DNA of 64,000 bases from positions 1-64,000 of the forward strand of contig NZ_AXUN02000203.1 in assembly GCF_000495435.3 (NCBI RefSeq), given 5' to 3'. This stretch comes from Youngiibacter fragilis 232.1 (GTDB lineage Bacteria; Bacillota; Clostridia; Clostridiales; Clostridiaceae). Under the pieces are notes generated by a model. It ran no database searches. It was given only the letters and a program-made list of their open reading frames with translations, and was not told the origin of the DNA. Position numbers and translations under genes: made by a program. Shown here one piece after another: positions 33,882-43,832 of the stretch. Numbering within the stretch: position 1 is the first letter of the stretch; each line of letters starts with the position of its first letter.

Positions 33882-34673
33882 TCACTGCCTGTGCCTCTCA
33901 AGCTCCCTCTTCACCTGCTCCTGCAGCTCATTAAGCTCTGTGACTCCACCGTACTCTATCAGCTTGTTCAATGTCACCTGGAACCTTGCAGCCTCCTGTG
34001 ACCTGCCCATGGACATGAGGGACAGTATGTCACTCATTATCGACGATATCATCGCTGACTTCACCTCGAAAAGCTTCTGGGCATCCTTTATCTCATCCTT
34101 GATGTCCATCATTACCTGGTCCAGCTGATACGCCGACTCTGCCGCTGTCTTCAGCTTGCCCCGTATTTGCTCGGGAATGTGGGCCTTGTACTTGTAGTTC
34201 AGTGAATGCTCGGTCACCGCCCAAAAATTCATTGCAAGAGTCCTTATCTGTATCTCTGCAATGATCTCCGTAACCCCTCCAGCCATGTTTACAGGATACT
34301 TTATCACGACATGGTAGCTCCTGTAGCCTGAAGGCTTCACATTGCTGATATAATCCTTCTCGTACATGATCTGCATGTCGCTCCGTTTCCTAATTATGTT
34401 CACAACAGTCTCTATGTCGTCCACGAACTGGCACATGATCCTTATACCCGCTATGTCTTCCAGCTCGAACCTCAGCCTGTCGTGGGGGATGTTGAACTTG
34501 TTCGCCTTTTCGAGCATTGAGGATATCTCCTTCACCCTTCCTGTTATGAATTCGATTGGTGAATATTCATTCCTCCTCCTGTATTCGGTCCTTATCGACC
34601 TGAGCTTGACCTTAAGCTCTTCAACAGCCTGGTCGTATGGTATCAAGAAGGTCTTCCAATCCGTCCCGGACAT
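33882..34673 (-). CDS. relQ: Small alarmone synthetase (RelQ-type GTP pyrophosphokinase)
   Basis: A 263-residue (p)ppGpp synthetase of the small type without hydrolase or regulatory domains. RelA/SpoT synthetase motifs are visible: IAGIRIMCQFVDDIETV (about 75-91), KPSGYRSYHVVI (about 112-123) and EIQIRTLAMNFWAVTEHSLNYKYK (EIQIRT with the catalytic Glu, then W-x-x-x-E-H). A C-terminal helical extension (about 190-263) may drive oligomer formation. The ATG at 34673 has AGGTG six bases upstream. It makes ppGpp during stress or starvation. It lies directly upstream of the repeat-protein/MoxR/VWA cassette but is separated from it by a terminator. Confidence 0.93.
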   Translation of the reverse strand: MSGTDWKTFLIPYDQAVEELKVKLRSIRTEYRRRNEYSPIEFITGRVKEISSMLEKANKFNIPHDRLRFELEDIAGIRIMCQFVDDIETVVNIIRKRSDMQIMYEKDYISNVKPSGYRSYHVVIKYPVNMAGGVTEIIAEIQIRTLAMNFWAVTEHSLNYKYKAHIPEQIRGKLKTAAESAYQLDQVMMDIKDEIKDAQKLFEVKSAMISSIMSDILSLMSMGRSQEAARFQVTLNKLIEYGGVTELNELQEQVKRELERHRQ

Positions 34674-34756
34674 CCCAATCACCTCTTTACTTCCTTGCCT
34701 AACATCACTTGCTCATTCAATTATAGCAAACTTTGACAATTGTTTTAACATGCATA

Positions 34757-34816
34757 CAAAAAAAGACCCTCCGGTGACACAGAGAGGCTGAACCTCTGTG
34801 TTCCGGAGAGTCTTTA
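34757..34816 (-). terminator. Terminator of the CoADR fusion gene
   Basis: A long hairpin has outer arms around 34761-34774 and 34803-34816, and an inner ACACAGAG/CTCTGTGT stem. A seven-T tail follows on the minus strand. Confidence 0.9.
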
Positions 34817-34821
34817 AAATG

Positions 34822-37338
34822 CTATATGAATAGTGTGGCGTTTGAATCCTCTGATTCTGAAAGCATGTAGCCTACTCCGCCGAGCTTTATCCCGTCTATG
34901 AGCTCCTCTTCCTTGAGTCCAAGGAGGTCCATGCTCATCTGGCATGCGACTACCTCAACTCCGCTCTCAATCGCTGACTTGATGAGGTCTTCAAGGGAGT
35001 GTACGTTCTTGTCCTCCATGATCTTCCTGATCATCATCGGTCCGAGTCCGCCCATGTGCATCTTGGAAAGTCCAAGCTTCTTTGAGCCCTTTGGCATCAT
35101 CATGCCGAATGCGTTCTCAATGAAGGTCTTCTTTACAGGTCCGGCGTTTTCCTTCCTGAGGATGTTTATTCCCCAGAATGTGAAGAACATGGTCACCTTC
35201 TTGCCCATGGAAGCTGCTCCATTTGCTATGATGAAGGATGCTATGGCCTTGTCCAGGTCACCTGAGAAGACTATCATGGTCTTGTTGTCCTTCACCGGCT
35301 GCATTGCAGCATAGGATCCTGAACAGCCTATCTCCGTATCATTGTCATCTTCGTAAAGTCCCTTCCTGATGCTGGCCTTGATGAGACCCTTGTCCTTCTT
35401 GACTGAGATCAATTCATTTCCGGTCCTCTTGGCCCAAGCCTTGATGTCCTCGTAGAAGCCCATGTCTGATGCGGTTATATCAAGCCTGTCGCCCTTATCC
35501 ATGCTGTCAATTGAAGACTTTACCCTCATGAGAGGTCCAGGGCAGCAAAGTCCTGTAGCATCAAGCTCTACTGTCTTTGAGATCCTGTCTGGCTCCTCAG
35601 TATTTACGCCGGGGGCGCCGATCCCGGCTTCCTCAAAAGGGCCGGTCTTTCCTCCGCCAATTCCGCCATCATTTCCATCTTTCTTTGAAGGCTTGAACTT
35701 CGCGAAGTTTATGAGCTTGTAGCCACCAGAGAGGTTCTTTGTCATATATCCGTTCTGGTTCAGTATCCTTGCAGCTATGTAGCCTCTAAGTCCGACCTGG
35801 CAGTAGATCCATATGAGCTTGTCCTTCGGAAGCTCCGACATCCTTGCCCTGAGGCTGTTGAGAGGAATGTGCACCATGCCGTCAACGCTGCCGTTTTCAA
35901 CCTCGATCTTGTCCCTTACATCAAGAAGTACCATTGCAGCCGGGTCATACTCAGCGTTGAACTCATCGATTGTCCTGTTGTCCGCAAGCCCTTCCAGCGT
36001 GTTCTGGGCTACGAATCCCATCATGTTCGCTGGTGACTTTGCTGATAGGAATGGAGGTGCATACGCAAGCTCAAGCTCTGCAAGGTCGTCTACTGTAGCT
36101 CCGAACTTTATCGCTGTCGCGATAACGTCTATGAGCTTGTCTACTCCGTCATATCCTACTGCCTGTGCTCCAAGGACCTTCCTGTCCTCTGTGAATACAA
36201 GCTTCGCGGAAAGCTGGGTTGCTCCGGGATAGTAGGTAGCATGGCTGTTCGGGTGGATGAATATCGCCTTTACAGGTATACCAGCCCTCTTCGCATTTCT
36301 TTCGTTCATTCCTGTAGCAGCTGCAGTCATGTCAAAGACCTTGAGTATTGAGGTTCCCATGGATCCTGAATACTTCCTGTCGATTCCCGCTATGTTGTCG
36401 GCAATTATCCTGCCCTGCCTGTTTGCAGGTCCTGCAAGAGGGATCGCCGTCCTTCCCTTAGTCATGAAGTCAACTATCTCTGCGGCATCTCCTGCTGCAT
36501 ACACGTTCTCGAAGTTTGTCCTCATGTGGTCATCTGTTACAATGTGTCCCCTTGGCCCGAGTACTATGCCTGAATCCTTCAGGAAGCCTGTTTCAGGCTT
36601 TACTCCGATAGCGGCAACAACGAAATCTCCTGTGAGTACAGTTCCGGAAGCAAGCTTTACTGATATCTTGTTTCCCTCTTCAATGAACTCGCTTACTCCG
36701 TCTCCAAGGTGAAGCTCCACTCCCCTTGACTCCATCTCAGCCTCGGCAATCATGGAAAGCTCTGAATCAAATGGTGCGAGAATATGCGGTACAGCCTCTA
36801 CGAGGATAACATTCAGTCCTCTCTCCACCATGTTCTCAGCAGCCTCGATTCCAATGAAGCCTCCGCCTATTACGATCGCAGTTGCCTTGGTATTCTTGTC
36901 AACTTCAGCCTTAATCGCATCAGTGTCAGGAATGTTCCTCAGTGAATAGACCTTCTTTGAGTCGATTCCCTTGATTGGAGGCTTCATCGGTGATGCGCCT
37001 GGTGAAAGTACAAGATAGTCATATGACTCCTCGTAGGTTCCCCTGTCCTTGGAGTTTACAGTCACTGTCTTCGCAACCGGGTCAACCTTCACCACTTCGC
37101 TGAACACCCTTACGTCAAGCTCGAACCTGTCCTTCATCGCCTTAGGTGTCTGAAGCAGGAGCTTGCTCCTGTCCTTTATGACCTCTCCGATATGGTATGG
37201 GAGTCCGCAGTTTGCAAAGGATATGAACTCATCCTTCTCAAACATCACTATCTCCATGTTCTCGTCAAGTCTTCTAAGCCTTGCCGCAACGGTTGCTCCT
37301 CCTGCTACTCCACCTACGATTACTGTCTTCTTGCTCAT
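34822..37338 (-). CDS. CoA-disulfide-reductase / rhodanese / TusA / DsrE fusion
   Basis: An 838-residue four-domain sulfur protein. Residues about 1-450 are a CoA-disulfide-reductase-type FAD/NAD(P)H oxidoreductase: FAD loop VIVGGVAGGATVAARLRR, active-site Cys in SFANCGLPYHIG, NAD loop VIGGGFIGIEAAEN. About 460-550 is a rhodanese domain with catalytic Cys in IYCQVGLRGY. About 605-675 is a TusA/SirA domain with LDATGLCCPGPLMRVK. The last ~150 residues are a DsrE-like domain (MIVFSGDLDKAIASFIIANGA at its start). Together they suggest persulfide or polysulfide reduction with sulfur relayed between cysteines. GGAGG precedes the ATG, and the start overlaps the arsR stop by four bases. Confidence 0.92.
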   Translation of the reverse strand: MSKKTVIVGGVAGGATVAARLRRLDENMEIVMFEKDEFISFANCGLPYHIGEVIKDRSKLLLQTPKAMKDRFELDVRVFSEVVKVDPVAKTVTVNSKDRGTYEESYDYLVLSPGASPMKPPIKGIDSKKVYSLRNIPDTDAIKAEVDKNTKATAIVIGGGFIGIEAAENMVERGLNVILVEAVPHILAPFDSELSMIAEAEMESRGVELHLGDGVSEFIEEGNKISVKLASGTVLTGDFVVAAIGVKPETGFLKDSGIVLGPRGHIVTDDHMRTNFENVYAAGDAAEIVDFMTKGRTAIPLAGPANRQGRIIADNIAGIDRKYSGSMGTSILKVFDMTAAATGMNERNAKRAGIPVKAIFIHPNSHATYYPGATQLSAKLVFTEDRKVLGAQAVGYDGVDKLIDVIATAIKFGATVDDLAELELAYAPPFLSAKSPANMMGFVAQNTLEGLADNRTIDEFNAEYDPAAMVLLDVRDKIEVENGSVDGMVHIPLNSLRARMSELPKDKLIWIYCQVGLRGYIAARILNQNGYMTKNLSGGYKLINFAKFKPSKKDGNDGGIGGGKTGPFEEAGIGAPGVNTEEPDRISKTVELDATGLCCPGPLMRVKSSIDSMDKGDRLDITASDMGFYEDIKAWAKRTGNELISVKKDKGLIKASIRKGLYEDDNDTEIGCSGSYAAMQPVKDNKTMIVFSGDLDKAIASFIIANGAASMGKKVTMFFTFWGINILRKENAGPVKKTFIENAFGMMMPKGSKKLGLSKMHMGGLGPMMIRKIMEDKNVHSLEDLIKSAIESGVEVVACQMSMDLLGLKEEELIDGIKLGGVGYMLSESEDSNATLFI

Positions 37339-37625
37339 TTCTTCTCCTCCAGATCAAGTATTCTTATTATATCTTTGGCCGTCTCACTTACGACCCTGTA
37401 CGTTATTTCCGTGCCTTTCCTCTCGCCCTCGATGATACCCGCGGCCTTAAGGCTTCTTATGTGCTGAGAGATGGTAGACTGCGGTATGTCCAGGCATTCC
37501 TGCATGAAGCTGACGTTGCACCCGTTCTCCCTTATGAGTCCCCTTGCTATGCAAAGCCTTACCGGATGTCCTAATACCCTCATTATCTCTGCCGGTCTTT
37601 CCAGCTGATCAAGGTTGTTGTCCAT
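37335..37625 (-). CDS. ArsR-family regulator
   Basis: A 96-residue winged-helix regulator: LGHPVRLCIARGLIRENGCNVSFMQECLDIPQ (read in parts) is the typical ArsR helix 2-4 region. QSTISQHIRSLKAAGII is the recognition helix, followed by the wing GERKGTEITYRVV. It holds three Cys (in RLCIA, NGCNV and QECLD), so a thiol or persulfide switch is possible, as in SqrR/BigR-type ArsR proteins; which Cys pair would act is not known. The ATG at 37625 follows AGGGG. It is coupled by ATGA overlap to the sulfur fusion gene, which it probably controls. Confidence 0.9.
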   Translation of the reverse strand: MDNNLDQLERPAEIMRVLGHPVRLCIARGLIRENGCNVSFMQECLDIPQSTISQHIRSLKAAGIIEGERKGTEITYRVVSETAKDIIRILDLEEKK

Positions 37626-37780
37626 ATATCCCCTCTCCCTCAATTAGTACATTATAATATTACGTTTTTTAAATATATTTGTCAACATTTTAACGTGTAA
37701 TTTTTTCACAAATTACAGCCTTATTCTCATATAAATATTCAACAACCGTCCCTGTATTTTGACATATCAGCAGAATCGCA

Positions 37781-38548
37781 TCATGTGTTCAGCTTTTTCA
37801 CTGCCCGTGTAACTACAAACCTGGGTACGAACCTCGACAGCACCGGGATCGCCTTGTTGAACGGACCCGCTACAACAATGCTCTTTCCCATCATCATGCC
37901 CCTGTATCCTTCCTCTGCAACAGCAGCTGCAGACATCTTGAAATGATTCGCCACATTGGTCCTCGACACTTTAGCCTTCCTCTGGAAATCAGTGGTGGTA
38001 GGCCCCGGGCAAAGGGCTGTGACAGTGACTCCAGTGCCTTCAAGTTCGTGTGACAGGGCTTCGGACAGACTGAGGACATATGCCTTGGATGCATAGTATG
38101 ACGCCATGAGCGGCCCTGGCTGGAATGCTGCTGTCGAGGCTATGTTAAGCACCATGCCCCGTCCTTCAATAACCATACCTGGAAGGATCAGCCTTGTCAT
38201 TTCAGTTAGGGCAATGATGTTAAGATTAAGAAGGGCTGTTGTTTCTGATAGGTCCAGCTCATGGAACAGTCCATAGCATCCTATCCCGGCATTGTTAACA
38301 AGGTTCTCAATTTTTATCCCCATCGCCGATACTTCGTCAAAAACCTCCCTGGCTGAACCTATCCTAGACAGGTCTTTGACAATGGTCACAATATTGATCC
38401 CATACTTCCTGCTGTAGAAGCCCTTTATTCTCTCAAGCATGTCATTGCTTCTGGCAACAAGCACAAGGTCATTCCCATCCTTCGCAAACAGCTTCATGAG
38501 CTCGTAGCCTATCCCGCTTGTCGCTCCGGTAATCATTGTATGTCCCAC
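37781..38548 (-). CDS. Short-chain dehydrogenase/reductase
   Basis: A 255-residue NAD(P)-dependent SDR. TGATSGIGYELMKLFA (residues 7-22) is the nucleotide loop, and NLVNNAGIGCYG contains NNAG. The catalytic Ser (IASTAAF) and YYASKAYVLSLSEALSHEL give the YxxxK pair. The C-terminus carries basic residues and resembles ketoacyl reductases or 3-oxo-lipid reductases; the substrate is unknown. The start is a GTG at 38548, with GGGGTGGG upstream. It is monocistronic, and nothing nearby hints at a pathway. Confidence 0.88.
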   Translation of the reverse strand: MGHTMITGATSGIGYELMKLFAKDGNDLVLVARSNDMLERIKGFYSRKYGINIVTIVKDLSRIGSAREVFDEVSAMGIKIENLVNNAGIGCYGLFHELDLSETTALLNLNIIALTEMTRLILPGMVIEGRGMVLNIASTAAFQPGPLMASYYASKAYVLSLSEALSHELEGTGVTVTALCPGPTTTDFQRKAKVSRTNVANHFKMSAAAVAEEGYRGMMMGKSIVVAGPFNKAIPVLSRFVPRFVVTRAVKKLNT

Positions 38549-38675
38549 TTCAACCCACCCCTTATTAATCCATGTCCCACCACCATTATATCCCTCCTTC
38601 CAGAAGGATTAAAATAAACGATTTCTGAACGTTCGCCATAATCAGTATATCTGCAGTATGAAAACAGGACAAAAT

Positions 38676-38700
38676 TGAAGACCCCGCTCGCGCGGGGTCC
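38676..38700 (-). terminator. tkt terminator
   Basis: GACCCCGC (38680-38687) pairs with GCGGGGTC (38692-38699) around TCGC. The minus-strand tail begins TTCAATTTT. Confidence 0.85.
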
Positions 38701-38715
38701 TTGAATCAGAATATA

Positions 38716-40713
38716 TTATTTTACGAGTGACCTGACCTTATCAACAACATTTGCTACTGAGAAGCCATATTTTTCAAGGACTATGCTCTCCGGTGCAGAT
38801 GCTCCGAAGGTGTTTATCCCGATCATGACTCCCTCGTCCCCGATGTACCTTTCCCATCCTAGAGGATTTGCCATCTCAACTCCGACCCTCTTCCTGACCT
38901 TAGGATCGATGACAGAGTCCCTATATTCCTTGCTCTGCTTCTCGAACCTGTCCCATGAAGGCATGGATACCACTGATACGTCAATTCCTTCTGCAAGGAG
39001 AACCTGCTGAGCCTCGTATGCAAGAGGAACCTCAGAGCCTGTTGCGATTATCATTGCATCTGCTGTTTCCTTAGTTGCAGGGGATACGACGTATGCTCCC
39101 TTTTCAACTCCTGCCATTGCAGTTTCAGAAGTGCCTGGGAGTGTCTTCAGGTCCTGCCTTGTGAGGACAAGCACTGTAGGCTGGTCCTTTGACTCAAGCG
39201 CCAGTTTCCATGCGGCTATGGACTCGTTTCCGTCTGCAGGCCTTATTACCGACAGTCCCGGCATCGCTCTCAGCGATGGAAGGTGCTCTACCGGCTCATG
39301 TGTAGGTCCGTCTTCACCGACCGCTATTGAGTCGTGGGTGAAGACGTAGGTCACTGGTAGTCCCATAAGGGCTGAAAGCCTCATTGCAGGCCTTACGTAG
39401 TCTGAGAACACGAAGAATGTTCCTCCGTATACCCTTAGTCCGCCGTGGAGTGCCATACCGTTCATGGTGGCTCCCATAGCGAATTCCCTTACTCCGAACC
39501 AGATGTTCTTTCCTTCATAGCTCTCAGCTGAGAAGTCAGCTGTTCCCTTGACGTTGGTCTTGTTAGAACCGGCAAGGTCTGCTGAACCTCCGAAGAAGCT
39601 TGGAACCTTCTTTGAGATAAAGTTTATTATCTCGCCTGAGGAATTCCTTGTAGCTACCTTCTTGCCAACCTCATACATCGGGAATTCCTTCTCCCAGTTC
39701 TCTGGAAGCTTTCCAGCAATTGCAGCTGAAAGCTCTTCAGCAAGCTTTGGATAGTTTGCCCTGTACTGGGTGAAAAGGTCGTTCCAGGCTTCATTGGCCT
39801 TCACTCCGAGAGACTCGATATTGCTTGCGAATGTCTCGTATGCAGTCTCAGGAACCTCGAACTCACCGTAGTTGTAGTTGAAGTATTCCTTTGTCTTCTT
39901 TACTCCTTCAGCTCCCAGTGGTGATCCGTGTACCTTCGATGTGCCTGCATCAGGTGAGCCGATTCCTATTACGGACTTTATCTCTATTATTGTAGGCTTT
40001 TCTGTCTCTTCCTTGGCAAGAGCTATCGCATGCTCAACACCCTCGAGGTCGTTCGCATCCTCGACTCTCAGGTACTGCCAGCCATATGCCTCGTATCGTC
40101 CCTTGATGTTCTCGGAGAATGACTTGTTAAGCCTTCCGTCAAGTGAGATGTCATTCGAATCGTAAAGTATGACCAGCTTGCCTAGCTTCAGGTGTCCTGC
40201 AAGTGATGAGGCTTCGCCTGATACCCCTTCCATAAGGTCTCCGTCTCCGCAGAGCACGAATGTATGGTGGTCTACCACGCTGAAGTTTTCCCTGTTGTAC
40301 TTTGCTCCAAGATGGCTTTCAGCCATTGCCATTCCGACAGCCATTGCGATTCCCTGCCCAAGAGGTCCTGTTGTGGCTTCTACTCCTACAGTATGGCCGA
40401 ATTCAGGATGTCCCGGGGTCTTCGATCCCCACTGTCTGAAGTTCTTGACCTCTTCAAGTGAAAGGTCATAGCCTGAAAGGTGAAGCAGGCTGTAGAGGAG
40501 TGCAGAGCCGTGTCCTGCAGAAAGAACGAACCTGTCCCTGTTGAACCAGGTCGGATTCTTAGGATTGTGGTTCATGCTCCTTGTCCACAGTACGTAGGCA
40601 AAGGGTGCTGCTCCAAGCGGAAGGCCAGGATGTCCTGAATTTGCCTTCTGTACTGCTTCGATTGACAGTGCCCTTACGGCATTGATTGAAAGCGTGTCTT
40701 TTTCGTTAAACAT
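38716..40713 (-). CDS. tkt: Transketolase
   Basis: A thiamine-diphosphate enzyme of the pentose phosphate pathway moving two-carbon units between sugar phosphates. The ThDP motif [15 protein letters not shown] (about 158-172) is present, as are [11 protein letters not shown] near the N-terminus, [21 protein letters not shown], and [20 protein letters not shown] (about 455-474). The protein is full length, 665 residues. ATG at 40713 has GGAGG seven bases upstream; the ATG two codons earlier abuts the site. An extended -10 (TATGATATAAT on the minus strand, about 40773-40782) lies about 60 bases upstream. Confidence 0.97.
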   Translation of the reverse strand: MFNEKDTLSINAVRALSIEAVQKANSGHPGLPLGAAPFAYVLWTRSMNHNPKNPTWFNRDRFVLSAGHGSALLYSLLHLSGYDLSLEEVKNFRQWGSKTPGHPEFGHTVGVEATTGPLGQGIAMAVGMAMAESHLGAKYNRENFSVVDHHTFVLCGDGDLMEGVSGEASSLAGHLKLGKLVILYDSNDISLDGRLNKSFSENIKGRYEAYGWQYLRVEDANDLEGVEHAIALAKEETEKPTIIEIKSVIGIGSPDAGTSKVHGSPLGAEGVKKTKEYFNYNYGEFEVPETAYETFASNIESLGVKANEAWNDLFTQYRANYPKLAEELSAAIAGKLPENWEKEFPMYEVGKKVATRNSSGEIINFISKKVPSFFGGSADLAGSNKTNVKGTADFSAESYEGKNIWFGVREFAMGATMNGMALHGGLRVYGGTFFVFSDYVRPAMRLSALMGLPVTYVFTHDSIAVGEDGPTHEPVEHLPSLRAMPGLSVIRPADGNESIAAWKLALESKDQPTVLVLTRQDLKTLPGTSETAMAGVEKGAYVVSPATKETADAMIIATGSEVPLAYEAQQVLLAEGIDVSVVSMPSWDRFEKQSKEYRDSVIDPKVRKRVGVEMANPLGWERYIGDEGVMIGINTFGASAPESIVLEKYGFSVANVVDKVRSLVK

Positions 40714-40772
40714 TTTCATCCTCCGTATCGATATTAGAAATTTTTTTCAGTAAACGAGTGTAATCCAGAACT

Positions 40773-40782
40773 ATTATATCAT
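40773..40782 (-). promoter_or_regulatory. Likely tkt promoter (extended -10)
   Basis: The minus strand reads TATG-A-TATAAT here, a TGn-extended -10 box, with no good -35. The distance to the tkt start suits a leader of about 50 bases. Confidence 0.5.
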
Positions 40783-40848
40783 AGCTTGGCAATTTTTTTC
40801 AGAAAAATTCATATGATTTGTGAAATGATTCAATTGAAGCCAGATAAG

Positions 40849-40880
40849 AAAAGGACCCCTGATTATAGAAACAGAGGTCC
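40849..40880 (-). terminator. Terminator of tyrS-phosphoesterase unit
   Basis: GGACC (40853-40857) pairs with GGTCC (40876-40880), with an added CTG/CAG pairing. The minus-strand tail is CTTTTCTT. Confidence 0.7.
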
Positions 40881-40891
40881 ACTACAAATGC

Positions 40892-41584
40892 CTATTCCTT
40901 TATCAATACCGGCCTGAATCCGATATGGTCGCAGGAAGTGAGGATGTATTCCACACCCTTGCGGTTTCCTTCCATCACCCTCTTGAGGGCATTCCCGTGA
41001 AGATGCCCGTAGATCACCTTCTCCACGCCGTACTCCTCGAAGAGGTCGGTAAAGGCTGAATCCTGAAATGTTTCATTGGTCGGCGGGTAATGGATCATAG
41101 CGATAATTCCCATATCAGCCTTCTTCTTTGCGGTTTCAAGGGAGAGCCTCATCCTTATCAGCTCCCTCTCGAATATCTTCCTGTCGTTCTCCTCGTCAAA
41201 CGTAGAGCTTCCAGGGATCATCCAGCCCCTGGATCCGCATATGGCATATCCATCCCACAGGAAGCTGTTGTTCTGTATGAAGTCTATGTCAGGATACATG
41301 CTGTTTAGCTTTGTAATGCCCTTCCACCAGTAGTCATGGTTGCCCTTAATCAGGATCTTCCTTCCGGGAAGGCCTGACAGATAGTCAAGGTCCTGCTTTC
41401 CGGAATCCATCCTGAGTGACCATGAAAGGTCTCCCGCCATAAGGACCGTATCGGAATCCCTAACTATTTCCCTCCAGTTGTCCTCTATCTTCTGCTGATG
41501 ATCTTTCCAGACATCGGAGAAGACATCCATTGGCTTTTCACCTGACAATGAAAGATGAAGGTCGGAGATTGCATACAGCGCCAT
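40892..41584 (-). CDS. Metallophosphoesterase (calcineurin-like)
   Basis: A 230-residue dinuclear metal phosphoesterase. The ligands are visible in order: YAISDLHLSLSG (DxH), VLMAGDLSWS (GD), ILIKGNHDYWW (GNHD), AMIHYPPTN and EKVIYGHLHGNA (GHxH). The substrate is unknown; relatives cleave phosphodiesters or nucleotides. Its ATG overlaps the tyrS stop by one base (TAATG) and lacks an independent ribosome site, so its translation depends on tyrS. Confidence 0.88.
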   Translation of the reverse strand: MALYAISDLHLSLSGEKPMDVFSDVWKDHQQKIEDNWREIVRDSDTVLMAGDLSWSLRMDSGKQDLDYLSGLPGRKILIKGNHDYWWKGITKLNSMYPDIDFIQNNSFLWDGYAICGSRGWMIPGSSTFDEENDRKIFERELIRMRLSLETAKKKADMGIIAMIHYPPTNETFQDSAFTDLFEEYGVEKVIYGHLHGNALKRVMEGNRKGVEYILTSCDHIGFRPVLIKE

Positions 41585-42804
41585 TATCTGTTCAAAAGGA
41601 TCCTGTAGAAATGCTTCTTGCCCTTCTTGACGAGCACGGAATCCTCCTCGAAATCATCCAAGGCAAGCTTTTGCATCGGATCCGACACCTTCATTTCCTT
41701 AAGTGTCACACCGCCCTGTACGATGTTCCTTCTTCCTTCTGCCTTCGACGGGAAAACACCGCCCTTGACAAGGATGTCCAGGAGCGTCCCTTCAAGGTCT
41801 TCAGCGGTTATCTCTATGGTAGGGACATTTGTCATGTCTTTGCCTTTCTCGAATAATGCCTCTGCAGCGCCCTTGGCCTTTTCGGCCTCATCCGCCCCGT
41901 GTACGTTCTTTGTTATCTCATATGCGAGGACCTTCTTGAACTCGTTTATGTTCACTCCCTCTGCGCTTTCCATTGCATCGATATCCTCAACAGGCACGAA
42001 TGTAAGAAGCCTCAGGCACTTGAACACGTCCGCGTCATCAACGTTCCTCCAGTACTGGTAGAAGTCGTAGACCGAGGTCTTTTCAGCATCAAGCCAGAGC
42101 GCACCGTTTACTGTCTTGCCCATCTTCTGGCCCTGTGAGTTGGTAAGGAGAGCACAGGTCATTGCGTATGCGCTCTTCCTTTCCTTCCTTCTTATAAGGT
42201 CGGCACCGGCAAGCATGTTGGACCACTGGTCATCGCCGCCAAGCTGCATTGTGCAGCCATAGTTCTGGTTCAGGTACAGGAAGTCATAGCCCTGCATCAG
42301 CATGTAGTTGAACTCAAGGAAGGACAGTCCCTTCTCAAGCCTGAGCTTTATGCTCTCCGCCCTCAGCATGTTGTTCACTGAAAAATGTACACCAACATCC
42401 CTCAGGAAATCCACATAGTTAAGGTTGAGCAGCCAGTCTGCGTTGTTAGCGAGAATGGCCCTGTCATCGGAGAAATCTATGAACTTCTCCATCTGTTTCT
42501 TTATTGAAGCCGCATTAGCCGCTATGGTCTCCTTCGTCATCATGGACCTCATGTCGGTCTTTCCCGATGGGTCCCCGATCATGGCGGTACCGCCTCCAAG
42601 AAGCGCTATTGGCCTGTGACCAGCCCTCTGCATGTGCGCCATGAACATCAGGGCTATGAAATGCCCGACATGAAGGCTGTCTGCTGTCGGGTCGAAGCCT
42701 ATATAGAAAGTGACCCTGTCATTTTCCAAAAGGTCCCTTATCTCTTCCTCATGAGTCATCTGTTTAATGTAGCCTCTTCTCTGAAGCTCCTCGAAAACGC
42801 TCAT
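41584..42804 (-). CDS. tyrS: Tyrosyl-tRNA synthetase
   Basis: Class I synthetase charging tRNA-Tyr, about 406 residues. The HIGH-type box is [12 protein letters not shown] (about 43-54). The tyrosine pocket includes YMLMQGYDF and [10 protein letters not shown]. The KMSKS-type box is [12 protein letters not shown] (about 229-240). A C-terminal S4 RNA-binding domain carries the anticodon contacts ([13 protein letters not shown]). ATG at 42804 is eight bases after GGAGG; an ATG two codons earlier is too close. No T-box core is found upstream, unlike leuS and ilvA. Confidence 0.97.
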   Translation of the reverse strand: MSVFEELQRRGYIKQMTHEEEIRDLLENDRVTFYIGFDPTADSLHVGHFIALMFMAHMQRAGHRPIALLGGGTAMIGDPSGKTDMRSMMTKETIAANAASIKKQMEKFIDFSDDRAILANNADWLLNLNYVDFLRDVGVHFSVNNMLRAESIKLRLEKGLSFLEFNYMLMQGYDFLYLNQNYGCTMQLGGDDQWSNMLAGADLIRRKERKSAYAMTCALLTNSQGQKMGKTVNGALWLDAEKTSVYDFYQYWRNVDDADVFKCLRLLTFVPVEDIDAMESAEGVNINEFKKVLAYEITKNVHGADEAEKAKGAAEALFEKGKDMTNVPTIEITAEDLEGTLLDILVKGGVFPSKAEGRRNIVQGGVTLKEMKVSDPMQKLALDDFEEDSVLVKKGKKHFYRILLNR

Positions 42805-42955
42805 CTTCATTCCTCCTAAGCTATCTTTATCTTTAATAGTATATCTGCAAAACCTGATTTTGTGAATAGCACATGGTGATCAGTACCGCCTGGAACCCAA
42901 TGAATTTGAGAGGAGAGGAACAGAACCGGCGGTTTTTCCGCATTCCATGCAAAAG

Positions 42956-42977
42956 AAAAAGCCCAAACGGGCTTTTT
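42956..42977. terminator. Bidirectional terminator
   Basis: AAAAAGCCC (42956-42964) pairs with GGGCTTTTT (42969-42977) across AAAC. T runs occur on both strands. It ends the small P-loop gene to its right on the minus strand. Confidence 0.9.
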
Positions 42978-42989
42978 TATCAAAAAGGA

Positions 42990-43403
42990 TCAGATGACCT
43001 TGAACTTTTCCAAATCACTTGTGCCGAGTTCACCCTCGTCATGCATTGTAATCATGAGGTTCACGCTATGTTTCTCCGAAAATTGCTGGAGTTTGTTGAA
43101 GACCTTCTCTGTTGTCTCATCCTTCTTGTCCAGCGTGTTGAAGAGACCGTCTACGAATATGGTCTCAACGTCGTAGTTTGTTGAAATTATCCCTGAAAGG
43201 AATCCGTATATCGCCTTATAGTCCTTTAGCTCGAAATCTTCGGTATTGATGAATCTGATGTGCCTGTCCAGTTCGTGGATCGCCCTGTTGTCATCGTCAA
43301 TGTAGACTATCGTCCCCTTTGCCGACTTTACCTGTTCATTGGCAAGAGATACCATTCTTTTGCTCTTCCCCGAGCCTCTCTTGCCATAAATAACCTGTAT
43401 CAT
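42990..43403 (-). CDS. Small P-loop NTPase of unknown function
   Basis: A 137-residue protein with a Walker A near the N-terminus (IYGKRGSGKSKRMV) and a Walker-B-like strand ETIFVDGLFNTLD (around residue 85-97). A final beta-strand, NLMITMHDEG, follows. It is a minimal P-loop fold with no other domain. It resembles twitching-motility/KaiC-like or thymidine-kinase-like core folds, but I cannot name it. The ATG at 43403 lies after an AAGGGGTG site at a loose 8-base distance. It is monocistronic. Confidence 0.75.
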   Translation of the reverse strand: MIQVIYGKRGSGKSKRMVSLANEQVKSAKGTIVYIDDDNRAIHELDRHIRFINTEDFELKDYKAIYGFLSGIISTNYDVETIFVDGLFNTLDKKDETTEKVFNKLQQFSEKHSVNLMITMHDEGELGTSDLEKFKVI

Positions 43404-43739
43404 GTCAACCACACCCCTTAAATTATTTTATTGATTGTAAACCTTTAACCTTACTAACATTATATGATTATCAGAAAATTAAGTCAAACCGGAAGCCGCC
43501 TTTTCGGAAGTTTTTTGGATCCCTGTTTTCCCAGTAAAATAATGAAACCAATTCTCAATTCAGTTTTTTCATGCTGTCAGGAAATCGTATACCAATATCA
43601 TCATCGAATTTCAAAATGAGAATATTTCAGGTTATTGTTTGCCGATGAAGTCAGCAAATCCTGATTTTTTTATCAAATATCCCCAATTGATAATGAAAAA
43701 CAGCGCAAACAAATAATGTCATATTTTTCACGTTTTATC
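43404..43739. other. AT-rich gap without a gene
   Basis: No coding frame with a ribosome site, no hairpin terminator and no repeat family could be supported on either strand. The minus-strand P-loop gene promoter should lie in its left part. Confidence 0.6.
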
Positions 43740-43768
43740 TTCACATGTTTTTCTCAATCTGATATAAT
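43740..43768 (+). promoter_or_regulatory. Promoter of the zinc-ribbon gene
   Basis: TTCACA (43740-43745) and TATAAT (43763-43768) are 17 bases apart, and TGA directly before the -10 gives an extended TGn box. It implies a leader of about 110 bases. Confidence 0.8.
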
Positions 43769-43832
43769 TAAGGTGCCCATTAGGGTAAAAATATCACAAA
43801 GTACAGTTCATTTCCAGGAATTAATCCATAGA

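Noticed and set aside
42805-42955. T-box leader for tyrS
   Set aside because: A GTACCGCC string on the opposite strand resembles part of the core, but on the coding strand there is no TGGTACCGCG and no paired terminator.
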